From Chlamydomonas sphaeroides (Eukaryota > Chlorophyta > Chlorophyceae > Chlamydomonadales > Chlamydomonadaceae), in the NCBI GenBank assembly GCA_001662425.1, contig BDDC01000344.1:1263-65262 (forward strand): a DNA stretch of 64,000 bases, read 5' to 3'. Below are positions 12,015 to 24,491 of the stretch, in pieces. A program made the position numbers and the translations under genes. How positions within the stretch are numbered: position 1 is the first letter of the stretch; each line of letters starts with the position of its first letter. Below the pieces are notes generated by a model. It saw nothing but the letters and a program-made list of their open reading frames with translations. It did no database searches and had not been told where the DNA came from.

Positions 12015-15000
12015 TCACTCGTCGTCCATGTCCGCATCGCTAGCACCGTCACTGAGCCCCCTGCCGACCCCGGCCTCGCCTGCCTCGCCCTCATCGCTCT
12101 CACGCTCCCGCATCTCCTCAGCCCGGCCAACCCCGACCCCACCCAGCCCGCCATCCCTGCCACCAACGCCGCCAACGCCAGCCCCGGCCGCCCGCTTGCC
12201 CCGGCCCCCCCCGCCTCCTGCCCCGCCTCCGGCCGCCGCTCCTGGGCCCGCCGGCTCCAGCTTGCGGGTCTGCCTTAGGTACAGCTGCACCACCTGGTCT
12301 GGGCTCGTGGCGTCCTCCGGCCGCTTGTCGGGACGCAGGCGCAGGAAGCTGCCAGGGCGGGCATGGGAACGGGGCGGCAAGCACATGCGGGACGTGGAAT
12401 GCCTGGGCAACCCGTGCACCACCCCTGCACCAGCCGGGCGAGCAAGCCTGGGCGTTGCAGCGTCCATTGGTGACTGACACGCAGAGGGGGCGCACTTACC
12501 GTGGGAAGCGCATGCCCACGCCCCTCTGGCCGTGCAGGCGCCCCGCCGCCGCGCGGTGCACGGGCGAGATGGTCAGGTCTGTGGTGGGCGGTGGCGGTGT
12601 GCGAGGGCAAGCGGGGGACATGGGCCCCATGCGGCGCGACAGGTCGACCCTTGAGCCGGTAGGGCCTGGGACAGGTACGGGTGTCCCGTGCCGCACCCGG
12701 CATCTTGTGCCGTGGCACGCCCTGCCAACCGATCGAGCCGGCCCCGCTCACCCGCTCCCCGCAGCTCCCACACCTCCGTCGGCTCGAACCACACGCTCGG
12801 CCGCTCCCCCGTGTCGTAGTTGGGCTGGGGGCCTGGAGGCGGCACCAGGCGGAGGAAGGTCGCAGGGACAGCTCAGGGCAACCGCCAGCTCAGGACGTGC
12901 GACGTCTGTGCTCTTCCGCCACGCCCCCCACGCGCCCCCGACGCCGCTCCTGCTCACCTGCTATGGCTGTGGCGCCCAGCCTCTGGGTTGCGGCTGCGTA
13001 GAACTCATCGCTGAAGCCGCTCATGCAGCGGCACAGGCTCTGGAAGGTGCCCGTGTCGGGGTCGAACACGGCCAGCAGGAAGGGGCTGAACCAGGCCACC
13101 TGGAGGGCGAGCGCAGGAGCAGCGGCGCCAAACGAGCGAGCGAGGCCGTGCAGGGTGAGCAACCCATGGGGCGTTTAGCGCTCGCTTTGGCATGGACAGG
13201 AATGGCAGCTGCCGGCCACGGTAGCAAGCGGCACTGCTCTTGGCAGAGGGAGATGCCGAGACGCCATTGGCAGCGGGCGCTCGGAGGGGCTGCGAGGGGC
13301 TGCGCACCTTCCTGCCCTGGCCGTGCCATGCGCCGATGGGCACCACGTCGACACTGTCGGCCAGGCCCTCGATGTAGTCCCGCTTCAGCTGTGGGTTGTT
13401 GGGGCCGAGGGAGGGCGTCACAGGGCTCAAGGCGAGCTAGCGGAAATGCAGGCGCACCGCCTCCCTCCCACCGCGCCCCACCTTGATCCAGCTGTCGCTG
13501 CGACGGCTGGGCTCGTAGGCCGCGCCGTGGCCGTCCAGGCGCTTCAGCATCAGGCCTGGCGACGAAGGAAGGTCCGTGAGTAGCGTGAGAAAGGCCGTCA
13601 CGCATCGGCTCCAATGAGCCCCCCGGGCGGGCTGCCTCCCTGCCGACCGCGGCTGCTGTCCCAGGTCGCACGCAGGGGCCCCAAGGGGCGCAAGGGGGGG
13701 GGGGGGGGAAGGGCCCCGGGGCNNNNNNNNNNNNNNNNNNNNNNNNNNNNNNNNNNNNNNNNNNNNNNNNNNNNNNNNNNNNNNNNNNNNNNNNNNNNNN
13801 NNNNNNNNNNNNNNNNNNNNNNNNNNNNNNNNNNNNNNNNNNNNNNNNNNNNNNNNNNNNNNNNNNNNNNNNNNNNNNNNNNNNNNNNNNNNNNNNNNNN
13901 NNNNNNNNNNNNNNNNNNNNNNNNNNNNNNNNNNNNNNNNNNNNNNNNNNNNNNNNNNNNNNNNNNNNNNNNNNNNNNNNNNNNNNNNNNNNNNNNNNNN
14001 NNNNNNNNNNNNNNNNNNNNNNNNNNNNNNNNNNNNNNNNNNNNNNNNNNNNNNNNNNNNNNNNNNNNNNNNNNNNNNNNNNNNNNNNNNNNNCGCACCC
14101 TCGGCACCATCGTTGAACGACTGCAGCAGCAGGTCGTACACAGCCGCCTCCGCCGTCGCCGAATCGCCAGCCGCAGCGGGCGCCGCTGCCGACAGGTCCT
14201 CCTCCGGCTCGCGGAACCCAGCAACAACGCCGAGCTCGGGCTCCGCCACCGCAGCTCCCCCGGTCTCGGCGGCAGGAGGTCCCCCCGCCGGTCCGGCGCC
14301 CTCGCTACTGCCATCAATACCGTCGTCGTCGCTGCCGTCAGCCTTTCCGTCGCTGGCCAGGTCGATCACATCGCCATCGTCGCCACTGCCGCCGCCGCCG
14401 TCGCTGCCGCCGTCGCCACTAACGCGAGCGCCCCCGGCGTAAGCCCCCTCACCCCTGCCGCAGCCAGCGCCGGCGCTGCGCGCCCCCGGCTCCCCGGGCG
14501 CGGGCCAGGGCCGCACGCGCATTGCTGCGGCCGCCGCTGACGCAGCAGCGGTCGCCTCGGCTGCGTCCTGCTTGGCGCCCCGCTTGCGCCCGGCCTGGGC
14601 CTTGGCCTGCGCCTGGCCGCCAGCCGCTGCGGACCCGCCGGGTGCGGCAGTCGACGCCAGTGTCGGGGCCGCTGCCTCAGCGGGCGCCAGCTCTACGGCT
14701 GTGGCGAGCATGACGCGGCCGGGGGACATGCCGGGCAGCGCGGACGGCAGCAGCGAGCGCCGCTGCCGGAGCGGCCTGAGGCGCGTGGTCGAAGGGTGGG
14801 GCGAGGCCGAGATCAGGGCCGTTGGCATTGCGGACATTGCGGCACGGTGCTGCGGGCTCCCGCCTGCTGCTCTCGGCCACATTGAGGCGCTCCCCTACTG
14901 TATCTGCCGACGCAGCGCCCCACCTGCCGAGCAGCGGCGTGCCGTTCCACAGCAGCAGGTCGAACACCAGCACACACACCCGCACACGGACCTGGGGAAG

Positions 15001-18000
15001 GGCGGGAGAGCATAGGAGGCAGGCGCCAGGCGGCCGGGGAGGTTATGCACCGGGAGGTGCAGTCGCGGCCACCCAAAGAACTCCAGGGCACGCACGCCCA
15101 CCCGCCAGCCCGCCCATCAGCCCGCCACTGCAGCCCGCCGCACCTGGTGCTCCTCCACCGCCCCACGCGCGCGCGTCGCCAGCTCCTGGAAGGGCCGCAG
15201 CGCGTAGCCCCGGGCCCGGCTGCCGGCAACAGCAGCAGCAGCACGGCCGCCGCCGCCGTCCTGGTGCCCCTCCTCGCCCTCCTGCCCCTCCTGCCCCTCC
15301 TCCTCCCCTGTCAGCTCCACGGCCACCGCCTCCGCATCCAGCACCAGGCTCACGGTGGGGCCGCACAGGCGCCCGGCAGCGCAGGCGCCGGTGGCCCCGG
15401 CCTCGGCCTCGGCGGCCTCGCCACCGGCGTGCGGCGCACCAAGCTGAGCCACCGGCGCCGGCGCCGGGCCCGCGGCCGCAGCCCGGACGAGCGCGACGAC
15501 GTCCGGGTAGGAGGCCGTGTTGTCCTCCCCGTTGCGGCTGAAGATGTGGACCTGCCAAGAGAGGGAGCGAGGGAGGGGGCGCGAGGACCGACATCCCACA
15601 AAGTGCGGCGGACGCAGTCTGCTCTTCGGGCAGCCACGAGCCCAGGGCACTGCCGCCCCCACTCCAAACCCCCCCCCCCACGGCCATCGTCGATTTTACC
15701 CGGTCAACCGCCAACCGCCAACCGCCAACCGCCAACCGCCATCTGCTGTTCTCGTACCTGTCCGTCCGGCAGCAGATGGATCTGAGCCCGCATGCCGTCG
15801 TACTTGTACTCGGCCAGGAAGGGCGCCGGCAGCGGCGGGCCGCCGCCGGGCGGCGCCAGCAGCTGCCGCAGGCCGTCGCCCACGCCCGCGCAGATTTTGG
15901 CCAGCATGGGCTTGGCGGGCACGCCCGGGCGCAGCGCGGCGCTGTGGGGAAGGGCCGCAGGGGAGGGCGCAGGGGGATGAGCGAGCAGGTGAGCACATGG
16001 CGAAGACATGTTGCGGGGGCGGGGGCTGGGCCGCAGGGCATGGGAGCATCCGACATGGGGGTGACGTGAGGATGCAAGGCAGGGCAACGTCCTAGACCGC
16101 AGGCCCACGGCCGACGGCCGACGGCGCACCTGCGGCGCAGCCCCTCCGGGCCTCCCTCCAGCAGCACCGGCACCAGCACCTGCAGGGGGCGCCAGCAGGA
16201 GGTGCCGGCGACGCCAGGAGCGCGCAAGGTCAACAGCATGCACAACATGTGCGCCGAGCCCGGACGCCACACGTCGGCGGTTCGGCAGGAACGTGTCCCG
16301 ACGTCAGCCCCGCCGACCCCGCGCAGGTGTCGGCGCCGCCAGGTACGGCCAGGAGCCACACATCGAAGCTTCGGCTGGAACCAGTGCGGCGTCTCCCAGA
16401 CGCCCGCATCCCTCCGCCCTCATCCCGCACGTCCGCACCTCAAAGTTGGGACACACGTGGTAAGCCTCCACCACGGCCGCCGCCGCGCCGTCCAGCGCTC
16501 CCTTGCCGGGCGGCGGCTGGCCGGCCGCTGCGGCCCGCTGCAGCGCCACCGCCCTCCCCAGCGGCCCCAGCACGGAGCGCCAGTTGGCTCCGACCCGCAT
16601 GTTCTGTTTGGGGGGAGGCAAGTGGGAGAGGGATGAGAGGGGCGGGTTGGGGTCGGGACGGGCGGCGGGTAGGGTGAGGCTGACGGACGCTGTGACGCTG
16701 TGGCGCCCCGGCGCAAGCGCAGCGCGGCGCTGCCTCGTAACAGCACAGCCGCCCCCTGCGTGCGCACTCGCCGCACTCCCCCTACCGGTCCCAGGCCACC
16801 GCCGAGCCCTTACGCCGACGCGGCCCGCCCATCCCCCGCCATTCCGTTATCGATGCATCGACGATGGACCTCGATTGACGTAAATAGACCCTATCGACTC
16901 AAGACAAGAGCGCCGCCCCTCACCTGTATGAGCGTGCGCACCAGGTAGCGCGTCTCCTCGGGGTGGCGGCAGCCCCGCAGCAGACCCACCACAGCGGCCT
17001 GCCGCCGCGCCGCCACGCCCGCGCCGCCGTCCGCCGCCAAGCCGCGCAGCGCCGCCAGCACGCGGCCCGCCAGCAGCGGCTGGGGGGCCACCAGGAAGGA
17101 CTGGTTGCGGCGGAGGGCCTGCGGGCGGCAAAAAGGTGGGGGCAGGTGGGCGTCCGGGGAAGGACTGATGCCGGTAGACAGACAGCCAGAAGCTGACTGG
17201 CAGCTGCGAGCGGCACACGCGAGCGCTTGCCGCCTAGGGCGCCCGCTGCTGGTGCAACGCAACATCGCCGCCCGCCACATGCGCCGTGGCCCCATACCCC
17301 TCCCCGGCCACCCCACGCCGCCACGCCACCCCGGCCTACGTCACGTCTCCCCAGCTCCCGGGTCGCCCACACGCTGGCACAGACCCTCTTGCAAGCGCAC
17401 GAGCGCCCGCAACACACCGGCACACACGCCCTGATGCCACTCGCCCACCCTGCGCCACCTCCCGCTAGCAGGTCCCCAAACTGCTGGCACCCACCCTGAC
17501 TGACTCCTGCTCCCCCCCGGCTTTCCCCGGTGCCTCCCCCCACGCCAACCCACACACCTGCGCCACGTCCCCCAGGTCCCCCATCTGGCGGTACAGCTGC
17601 CCCATGCGCGCCTCGCTGGCGCCCGTGGCTGCCCGCAGCGCCGCGCCCACGGTGGCGCCGCCCACACTCAGCTGGCTGGCGGCCTTGTCGGCGTACTCGG
17701 GGCCTGGAAGGGGTGCCGCCCCGGAGAGAGGGAGTGGGGAGGGAGGGAGGGAGGGAGGGGGGATCAGGCCACGTGCAGCGCCACCGCCACAGCCACAGCC
17801 ACAGCCACCTGGGCGCCACCTGAGCGGCCCGGGCCTCCCACCAAGCTCCTCCGGCCAGCTGGCCGCCCCCTGACCACCAGCCATCCCATCCTGTTGCCGC
17901 CCGCCTCATGAGCGTGGCGCACGTATCCGTCCTGTCACCAAGCACAGCGGCCTAGCCGCAGCTTTCCTCCCAGCCCAGCCTGCCCGTCACCCAGGTGAAT

Positions 18001-21000
18001 CGTGTCGTTGCGTGTGGCCGTCCCCCGTCCACCAACCACCCCCTTGCCGCACCTATCCGTCCTGTCACCAGGTACAGGGCTGCCACGGTGTCGGCCGCAA
18101 CGTCCTCCGCCAGCTCCAGGATGGCGCGGAACCTGGGGTGCGGGGCGGGAGGAGGCAGGCGGGCGGGATGGGGGCGAGCAGTGCAGGGATGAGCTGGAAG
18201 GGGGGACCTCGCGGCACATGCGGCATCACGAGCAAGGTGGGCAGCTGGCAGGGGTTGCCCCACTCGTGTGCCTCCCGTGCTAGGCCCATAGGTAGGTGCG
18301 TGGCCTGCGGCAAGGGAGCCCGTGTCGCCGCTCTGCGGACCCACATGTTGGTGAGCCCGTCGGCGGTGGCGAGGCGCTTGGTGGTGGAGCCCACCGCCGC
18401 CAGCGCCAGCGCCACATGCAGGTAGGGCGTGGGGCCGCGGGCCGCGGCGGCGGCAGAACCGGCGGCGGCGGACGAGGCGGCGGTGGCGGCTGTGGCGGCG
18501 GCTGCGGGGCCCCAGCAGGCGTGCCTCCGCGGGTCGTACTGGGACACGGGCATCAGCAGCGCGGCCCGAGCCGCCTCCCAGGCAGCCGCCGCCGCTGAAG
18601 AGCCCGCGGCGCCGCCGCTGCACGCGGACATGCGCTTGGCGGCGGCGGCCGGTGCGGCGGCGCCGCCGTCGCCGCCGATGCCGCCGCCGGCCAAGTCCGT
18701 CGGCTGTGGCTGCGACATGCCGCCTCCAGGCTCCTGCTCGTCGCCCCGACCCGGCGGCCCCTGGTCGAGCTCCATGGGCTCGGCCTTGACCGGGCTGGGG
18801 CCGGGGCCGGCGCCAGGCTGGCTGGCGGCCGGCGCCGCTGCGGCGCCGTCGCCGTCGCTGCCTGCGTAGTCGCGCAGGTCTTCTGACATCCGGACTGGGG
18901 AACTGCCTTTCGTGCCGCGAGGAGGCCCAGCGCGACCGGCAGCGGCCTTGCCGCCCGCCCTGGCCTGCGCCTGTGCCCGGCCCCGCCCGCGACCCCGGCC
19001 GCGCTGGGCCTGCGACGGGGCAGCGCCGCGGCCCTGGCTGCTGCCTGTGGGTGCGGCTCCGCCTTTGGAGAAGAAGGGGTGCAGGCCCGACGAGGAAGGC
19101 GGCTGCGACGGCGGCGGCGGCTGCGACAGCGGCGGCGGCTGCGATACCGGGGGTGGCTGCGACGCCGCCGCGCCGTTGGCTGCAGGGCTCGGCGCGCCGC
19201 TGCGACCGGCGGTACCGCCACCGTCGGCTGCCGCTGTATCCTGTGGCGCCGGCGTCGCTGAGGGAGAGGCCTCCACGGGGACAGGCGACTGGGACGCCTC
19301 CCGAGCCGCCGCCGCCGGCGACGCGCCCGGCGAGATGCGCGGCAGGCCCAGGCGGCGGCGCTTGAACGGTGGGGACAGCGGCGGCTCACCGTCGCCGTCT
19401 TCGCTCCCAACGCCTGGGCTGTCGGCGTCACAGGTGGCGGGCTCCCTGACCGCGTCCACCTGCACCGCTGACGGCGCCGTCAGCGGCGCCGCCGCCTGGG
19501 GCGCCGACGCGCCCTGCGCCGCCGCCTGCTGCCACAGCCGCTGCCGGCGGCTAACGGGAGCAGCAGGCCCGGCAGCGGCCGTCGGCGACGACGACGACGC
19601 CGACGGCGGCGGCGGCGACACAACGGGTGTGGCGCCGCGACCCGGTGCTGCCGCTGTGGGACCTGGCCTGGGTGGTGGCGAGGGCTGTCGCGGCGCTGGG
19701 GAAGTGCCAGGAGAAGCCACGGAAACCGGGGCCGGTCCAGCAGCCCCTGGCTGCTGCTCGCTGCCGACCTGAACGGCCGGCCCAGGCCCTGAAACCTGCG
19801 GCGTTTGCGTCGCGCCGCTCCTCAGCCCCGCTGCCGACGGCCGCAGCCCCGCTGCCGCCGTCACGTCGCCGCGGGCGGCAGCTGCGCTGCCGGCCCCCAT
19901 ACCAACATGGACAGCAGCGGCTGCCGCCGCGGGCACGGGTGTGCCCGCAGCACCAGCGCCCTTGGGGGCGGCAAAAAAGGACGCGATCGAGCGGTGGCCT
20001 GCAGCAGCAGCAGCAGCGCCGCCGCCTGTCTGGCTGCCAGCGGGGCCGCCACCCGCGCTGACGCGTTTGCCGCCGCCGCCGGCGCTGCTGGTCTTAGCAC
20101 CCCCCGGCGAGGAGCGTAAGCTGGCCGCTGCCGGTCGCTTACCACCGCGGCCACCGCGACCTCTCCCACGCCCAGCCGCCTTGTTAGCGGCGCCCTTCGG
20201 CGCCGCCACGGCCGCCGACGACCTCCCCGGCCTGGCGGCGGCGACACCGCTGCCGCCGCTGTCGTAGAAGAGGTTCACCGCCGCCGCCGCATCGCCGTGC
20301 GCCGCCGCCAGCAGCGCGGCCGCGCGCTCGGTGCTGACGGCGCCGCCAACCACCGCCAGCAGCTGCTGCAGCGCCGCCGAGGAGGGGCCCGGCCCGGCGG
20401 CCTCACCAGCGCTAAGCTCGGCAGCGGGGCCTTGACTGGGGCGAAGGCCGCTGTCGGAGGACCCGACGCCGTCCTCCGCATCCACCTCTGGCCCTGTTGC
20501 GGGCTCTGCAGGTGCCGCCGCCTCCACCTCTTCCACCTCCTCCTCATCTATCTCCACCGCCCCGTCAGGCTCCGGCGTCGGCGCTGCCACCCCGTCGTCG
20601 AGCGGCGACCCCGCCCCGCCCCGTCGTGCATGCTCGTGTAGCTGTGCATCTGCGGCTCCCGTATGCGAATCACCGCCCTCGCGGCAGCCCTGAGCGCCAT
20701 GCGCAGCGCCGTCCTCTTCGCCGCCGCTGCCACTGCTGTCGTCGATGATCACGACGTCAGCGCTGACGCCGTCGCCATCGCCGCTGCCGTCGCGTCCGGC
20801 GCACCCGGCCGCCAGCTCCGCCGGCGCCGACGACGAGCCGCGCAGCACCGCCTCGCTGCCCGTGGCAGCGGGCCCTTTCTTGGCCGCGGGCAGGGCGGCC
20901 GCTGTTGGCACGGTGCCGCTGCCGCCACGCCGCATGCCGGCCAGGAACCTGCCAGGGCCCGCCGGTAGGGGGCCGCCCCTCAGCGCTGCGTGACGCAGCC

Positions 21001-24000
21001 GAGTCAGCGCCACAGGCGTCAAGCCGGCCCACCTCCGTCGCGCTGTGCCAGCAGCACCACGGGCCCCCGCAACCAGCCCCGCCACCGGGCCCCATCCCCA
21101 CCGCACCTGGCCTTGCTGGCTGTGGAGTCCACCAGCGTCGTGAAGTGACGCAGCATGGCCCGCCGCTTGGCCTCGCCCTCCTCGCCGCCGACGCCCACGG
21201 TGGGGATGACCTGCGGCGGCAGCGGGCAGTGCAGGCAGGCGCGAGCACAGCGGCCGTTCGAATGCATACCGGCCATTGGTTTTGTTGCGATGTTTGTGGC
21301 TTCCGGAGACCCCTGTGCCCGATGCCTTCAACCTTTATCCAACCTAGTCACTGCAGCAGCCGCTCACCTGCTGCGGCCGCAGCCAGCGCACGTACTCCTG
21401 CAGCTCCGCGAAGCTGCTGTGCTCGCTGTACGGCACCAGGTGCACGGACAGCTGCTCGCGGGTGCGCACCGGGTACGCGGCCTGCCGGGTTGGGTTGGTG
21501 GACATGGACCGGGGCACGGCAGGGGGCTCCAGTCAGCGGACCCCTGTTGGCTTGCGCAGACAGGCGGTACATGGCACAGCATTGCACTGCACTAAAACCC
21601 CAGGCGCTTGGCCCCGTGCTGCCCTCGCGTACTTTCGCATTCTTTGGCTGGTCCCGCCCCCTCTGACAACCCCCACGCACTTTCTTCATCTCGTACATCC
21701 AGCCCGTGGGCACAAAGCCCACCGCCGCGGGAGCGCCCGCCTCGTCAGCCAGGCGCTGCAGGTTGGTGAAGTTGGGCCTGGGCGGGGCGGAGCGAGGGCG
21801 GGGCAGGGGCAGTGGGAGAGGCACGAGAGACTCGCCGTGCGGAGGGACAGTGCAAGAGGAGCAGCGCAGGCCCTGTCTTGCACGGGCACAGCACGACAGC
21901 AGAGCCATGGAGACACACACACGCGTCACCAACCCTGGGCGTGCCGCGCGGGTCGTGTGCTTACTAATTGTTACCTAATTCTGAACACACGCCTGCGAAT
22001 GTGCCCCCATGTGCCCACATGCGCCTGGCCTCGCACCTGAAGAACGGCCACGTCTCGCCCAGCGTGTCCCAGCCCACCACGTGCACCGGGCTGTCCCGCG
22101 GGTCGGTGGTGAAGCACTGCTGCAGCTGCTCCGGCGGGAGCAGCAGCCCCAGCACCCGCAGCTTGTCCTCGCTCACGCACACGCGCACGCCGCAGCGCTG
22201 CCGGACCTGCGCAGCGGACGGGCAGGTAGGGTGCACGGAGGGGAGCGGCAGGAGCCTTGGCTCAGTGGTGGCTGGCGTGGCCTGCGTCGCCATGGGTGCT
22301 GCGGGCCAGCCATGGGTTCGCTATGGCCTGGCAGCCTGCACCAGCGGGCCCTGCCCCCGGCCGCACGCCACGTGCCCGCTGCTGCTCGCCTGCAGCAGGA
22401 TGCGCTCCTTGCCGATGACGTAGGTCTGGATCAGGTACAGCCGCGGGAAGCCGCCGCCGCCGCCCCCGCCGTGGGCAGGTGAGGGCGCGTTTCCGCCGCC
22501 GCCGTCAGCAGGCGCGCCGGCGCCAGCCTCACTGCCGCCCGGCGGGGGCTCCGGGTCGGGCTCTGCGCCCGGTGCTGACGCCGCTGCCGTGTCCCTGCCC
22601 GTCATTGCCGCCGTCGCATGCGGCTCAGCGGCCGTGAGGCGTCCACCCAGGGCCTGCAGCTCTGCGGTCTCGTGGTCAACGGGCCCGGCCGGGGCGGCCG
22701 TGGCGGCGTCCTCACGCAGGGCTGGGACCGTCGCGGGGCCTGTCACCGCCGCCGCCGCCGCCACCTGCCTGTCCTGCCGCAGCATGGCCTCCAGCGTGGA
22801 CAGTACGTACTCAATGGCCTCCTCCTGCGGCCGAGGGCGCAAGAGGGTGCAAGAGGGTGCGGATGCGGTGTGGCGGGCGGGGCGCGGGGAAGCGCAGCCA
22901 ATGTGCGTTTTCCACTTCCCTGCCCCGCTCCTTGCCCGCCCCTTCGCCGCCGCTTTCCCTGCGCCGCTCCGCTCCTCGGCCCGCCCCGCGCCCCCCACCT
23001 GCGGCGGGAAGGTGTGCTTGGGGTGGGCGTACGTGGTGTCCAGGAACACGCCCTCGCAGCCCCGCATGGCGCCCAGGTGCGGGTCGGCCGCCATGGAGGG
23101 GCGGTAGCGCATGTCGCCGCAGTGCAGGTAGCGGCTGCAGGGCCCGCTGCCGGGGCCGCCGCCGGGGCCCTCGGCGCTGCAGCCCGCGCCCGCGGCGCCA
23201 GGGCTGCTGGCTGCGCCCGGGTCGAGGCTGGCAGCGGCGGGCTCGCCGGGCCCGGATGCGGCTGGCGTCGCCGGTGCTGCCGTGGGGGACGCGTGCTCGG
23301 TGCCGCCATCCCCCACCGCCGCGGGCTGCTGTGAGGCGGCCAGCAGCTGGGGCTGCGGGGGCTGGTAGAGGGCCGGCACCCGGAACAGCAGCTGCACGGC
23401 GCCCGGGCAGTGGTTGGCGTCCACCAGGGTCACCTCCACGCCTGGCGGGGGCGGCCATGCGGACCAGGCACATGGCTGACATGCGGAGTGAGGAACAGCA
23501 GTGCCGCCTGCTGTGCCGCCTGCTGCCAGCGGCCCCCAGCCCAGCCATGGCGCCTAGGCGGCCCTCCACTAGGCCCCTGCGCGGCCACAGCCGCACCTGC
23601 CACCCAGGTGGGCACCCCCAGCGGCAGCGGGTGCAGGTAGCGGGGCGGCACCCCCGCCAGGTGGGCCACAAGGCGGGCGGTGGGCTCCGAGCAGTAGATG
23701 GGGCCGGCGGACCAGGACTCGGACAGCCCCGTGTAGTGGTCTGCGGCCGGCGGAGGCGCGGGGTGTTCGTGGGCGAGGGTTTGACGGCGTGCGGTGGTGA
23801 CGGGGCTCGGAGCGGCGACGAGGAGTTGGCGACGGCGATGGGAAAATGACAGCGCAGCGCTGCCACTGGGCCAGCGGGAGAGCTGGCGCTTGGCGCGGGA
23901 AAGCCGGCGCCGGGCGCGGGAGCCGGCGCCGGGTGACCGGACGTAGGATGGCCAGCGGCAGCGGGGCGGTGGCACGGGCCCTGCATGGGCTCACCTGAGT

Positions 24001-24133
24001 GGGCGTGGGTGAGAAAGTACGCTCTGACGCGGGGGTTCGCGAAGCGGAAGGCATCCACCACGATGGCGCCGGCCGTGCCCGGTATGACCTTGTAGGTTGG
24101 CACCGGCGGTCGCCGGGCAGCTGCTTCATCCAT
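12015..24133 (-). CDS. LIG6: DNA ligase 6: SNM1-type beta-CASP nuclease fused to ATP-dependent DNA ligase
   Basis: 24 exons with consistent phases, 1823 aa: 24133-23995, 23740-23597, 23441-22999, 22824-22390, 22206-22037, 21777-21681, 21481-21368, 21210-21107, 20948-18345, 18132-18053, 17703-17558, 17118-16924, 16603-16439, 16179-16130, 15941-15758, 15551-15144, 14991-14924, 14775-14099, 13555-13482, 13388-13308, 13099-12958, 12832-12752, 12578-12500, 12348-12015. The N-terminus is a metallo-beta-lactamase/beta-CASP domain: HAHSDHYTG (metal-binding HxHxDH), DANHCPG, HCGDMRYRPSM, LDTTYAHPKHTFP, VPYSEHSSF. A long Ala/Ser linker follows, then the ligase N-terminal fold (LTNMFRAILELAEDVA) and the catalytic core: EYKYDGMR with the nucleotidyl lysine near residue 1161, FSRNGEDNT, LDAEAVA, EGLMLKRLDG, SDSWIKLKRDYIEG, WFEP...VWELRGADLTISP, and RFPRFLRLRPD. 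Plant LIG6 acts in nuclear double-strand break repair. Exon 4 ends with a GC donor. The 371-base N run lies in intron 18, outside coding sequence. Confidence 0.93.
13694..13708 (+). repeat. 15-base G run beside an assembly gap
   Basis: A homopolymer of 15 Gs in intron 18 of LIG6, a few bases before the N run at 13723. Confidence 0.9.
13723..14093. other. Assembly gap (371 N)
   Basis: Unsequenced run. The LIG6 donor (GAG-G then GTGCG) is visible at the gap's right edge and the acceptor of the next exon is at 13556, so the gap is wholly intronic. The corresponding intron of the duplicated copy near 11380-11560 is only ~190 bases, so the declared gap size may be arbitrary. Confidence 0.95.
15705..15741 (+). 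repeat. CAACCGC heptamer microsatellite
   Basis: About five tandem copies in the short intron of LIG6 between exons 15 and 16 (minus-strand order). Confidence 0.85.
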
Positions 24134-24491
24134 CGCTGCTCCGCTGGCAGCATGGGGGTGGCTTTGCAGCCGCGGCCTGTCGCGGGTGGCGCCGCGGCTG
24201 CGTCACTGTCGCGCCAAGTGTGTGGTCGCGAAAAGCAGTCGCGGCAGTTTACATCTGAAAAGTATGTACCAAACATCCAGCAAGGTGTTGAGCCTATGCT
24301 GCTGGCCTTGAGGCAAAGCGCGGTGTTCTGCAAAAATACTTACTCGCAAAGCCCATGGCGCAGCACACAGCACGGCTCCCAGGGTTTGCTGCACAGCCGC
24401 TTCCACAGCTAACTCGCATTATCTTGCGCCCAATATTCCTCGCCCCATACAAGTTAAGGCCAGAACCGCACGGTATCATAAATAGCCGAGA
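24134..24491. promoter_or_regulatory. Divergent promoter region between LIG6 and the DUF2462 gene
   Basis: Only 358 bases separate the LIG6 start (minus) from the DUF2462 start (plus), so both 5' UTRs and promoters must lie here. GC is lower than in the flanking exons, with a local AT-rich stretch near 24240-24275. No clear TATA element can be assigned to either gene. Confidence 0.55.

Noticed and set aside
18065..21331. A 1088-codon uninterrupted minus-strand frame read as a single gene
   Set aside because: Only 20948-18345 is coding. The rest crosses the intron upstream of it and the introns and flanks around the 18132-18053 exon; splice sites and conserved ligase residues fix the true limits.
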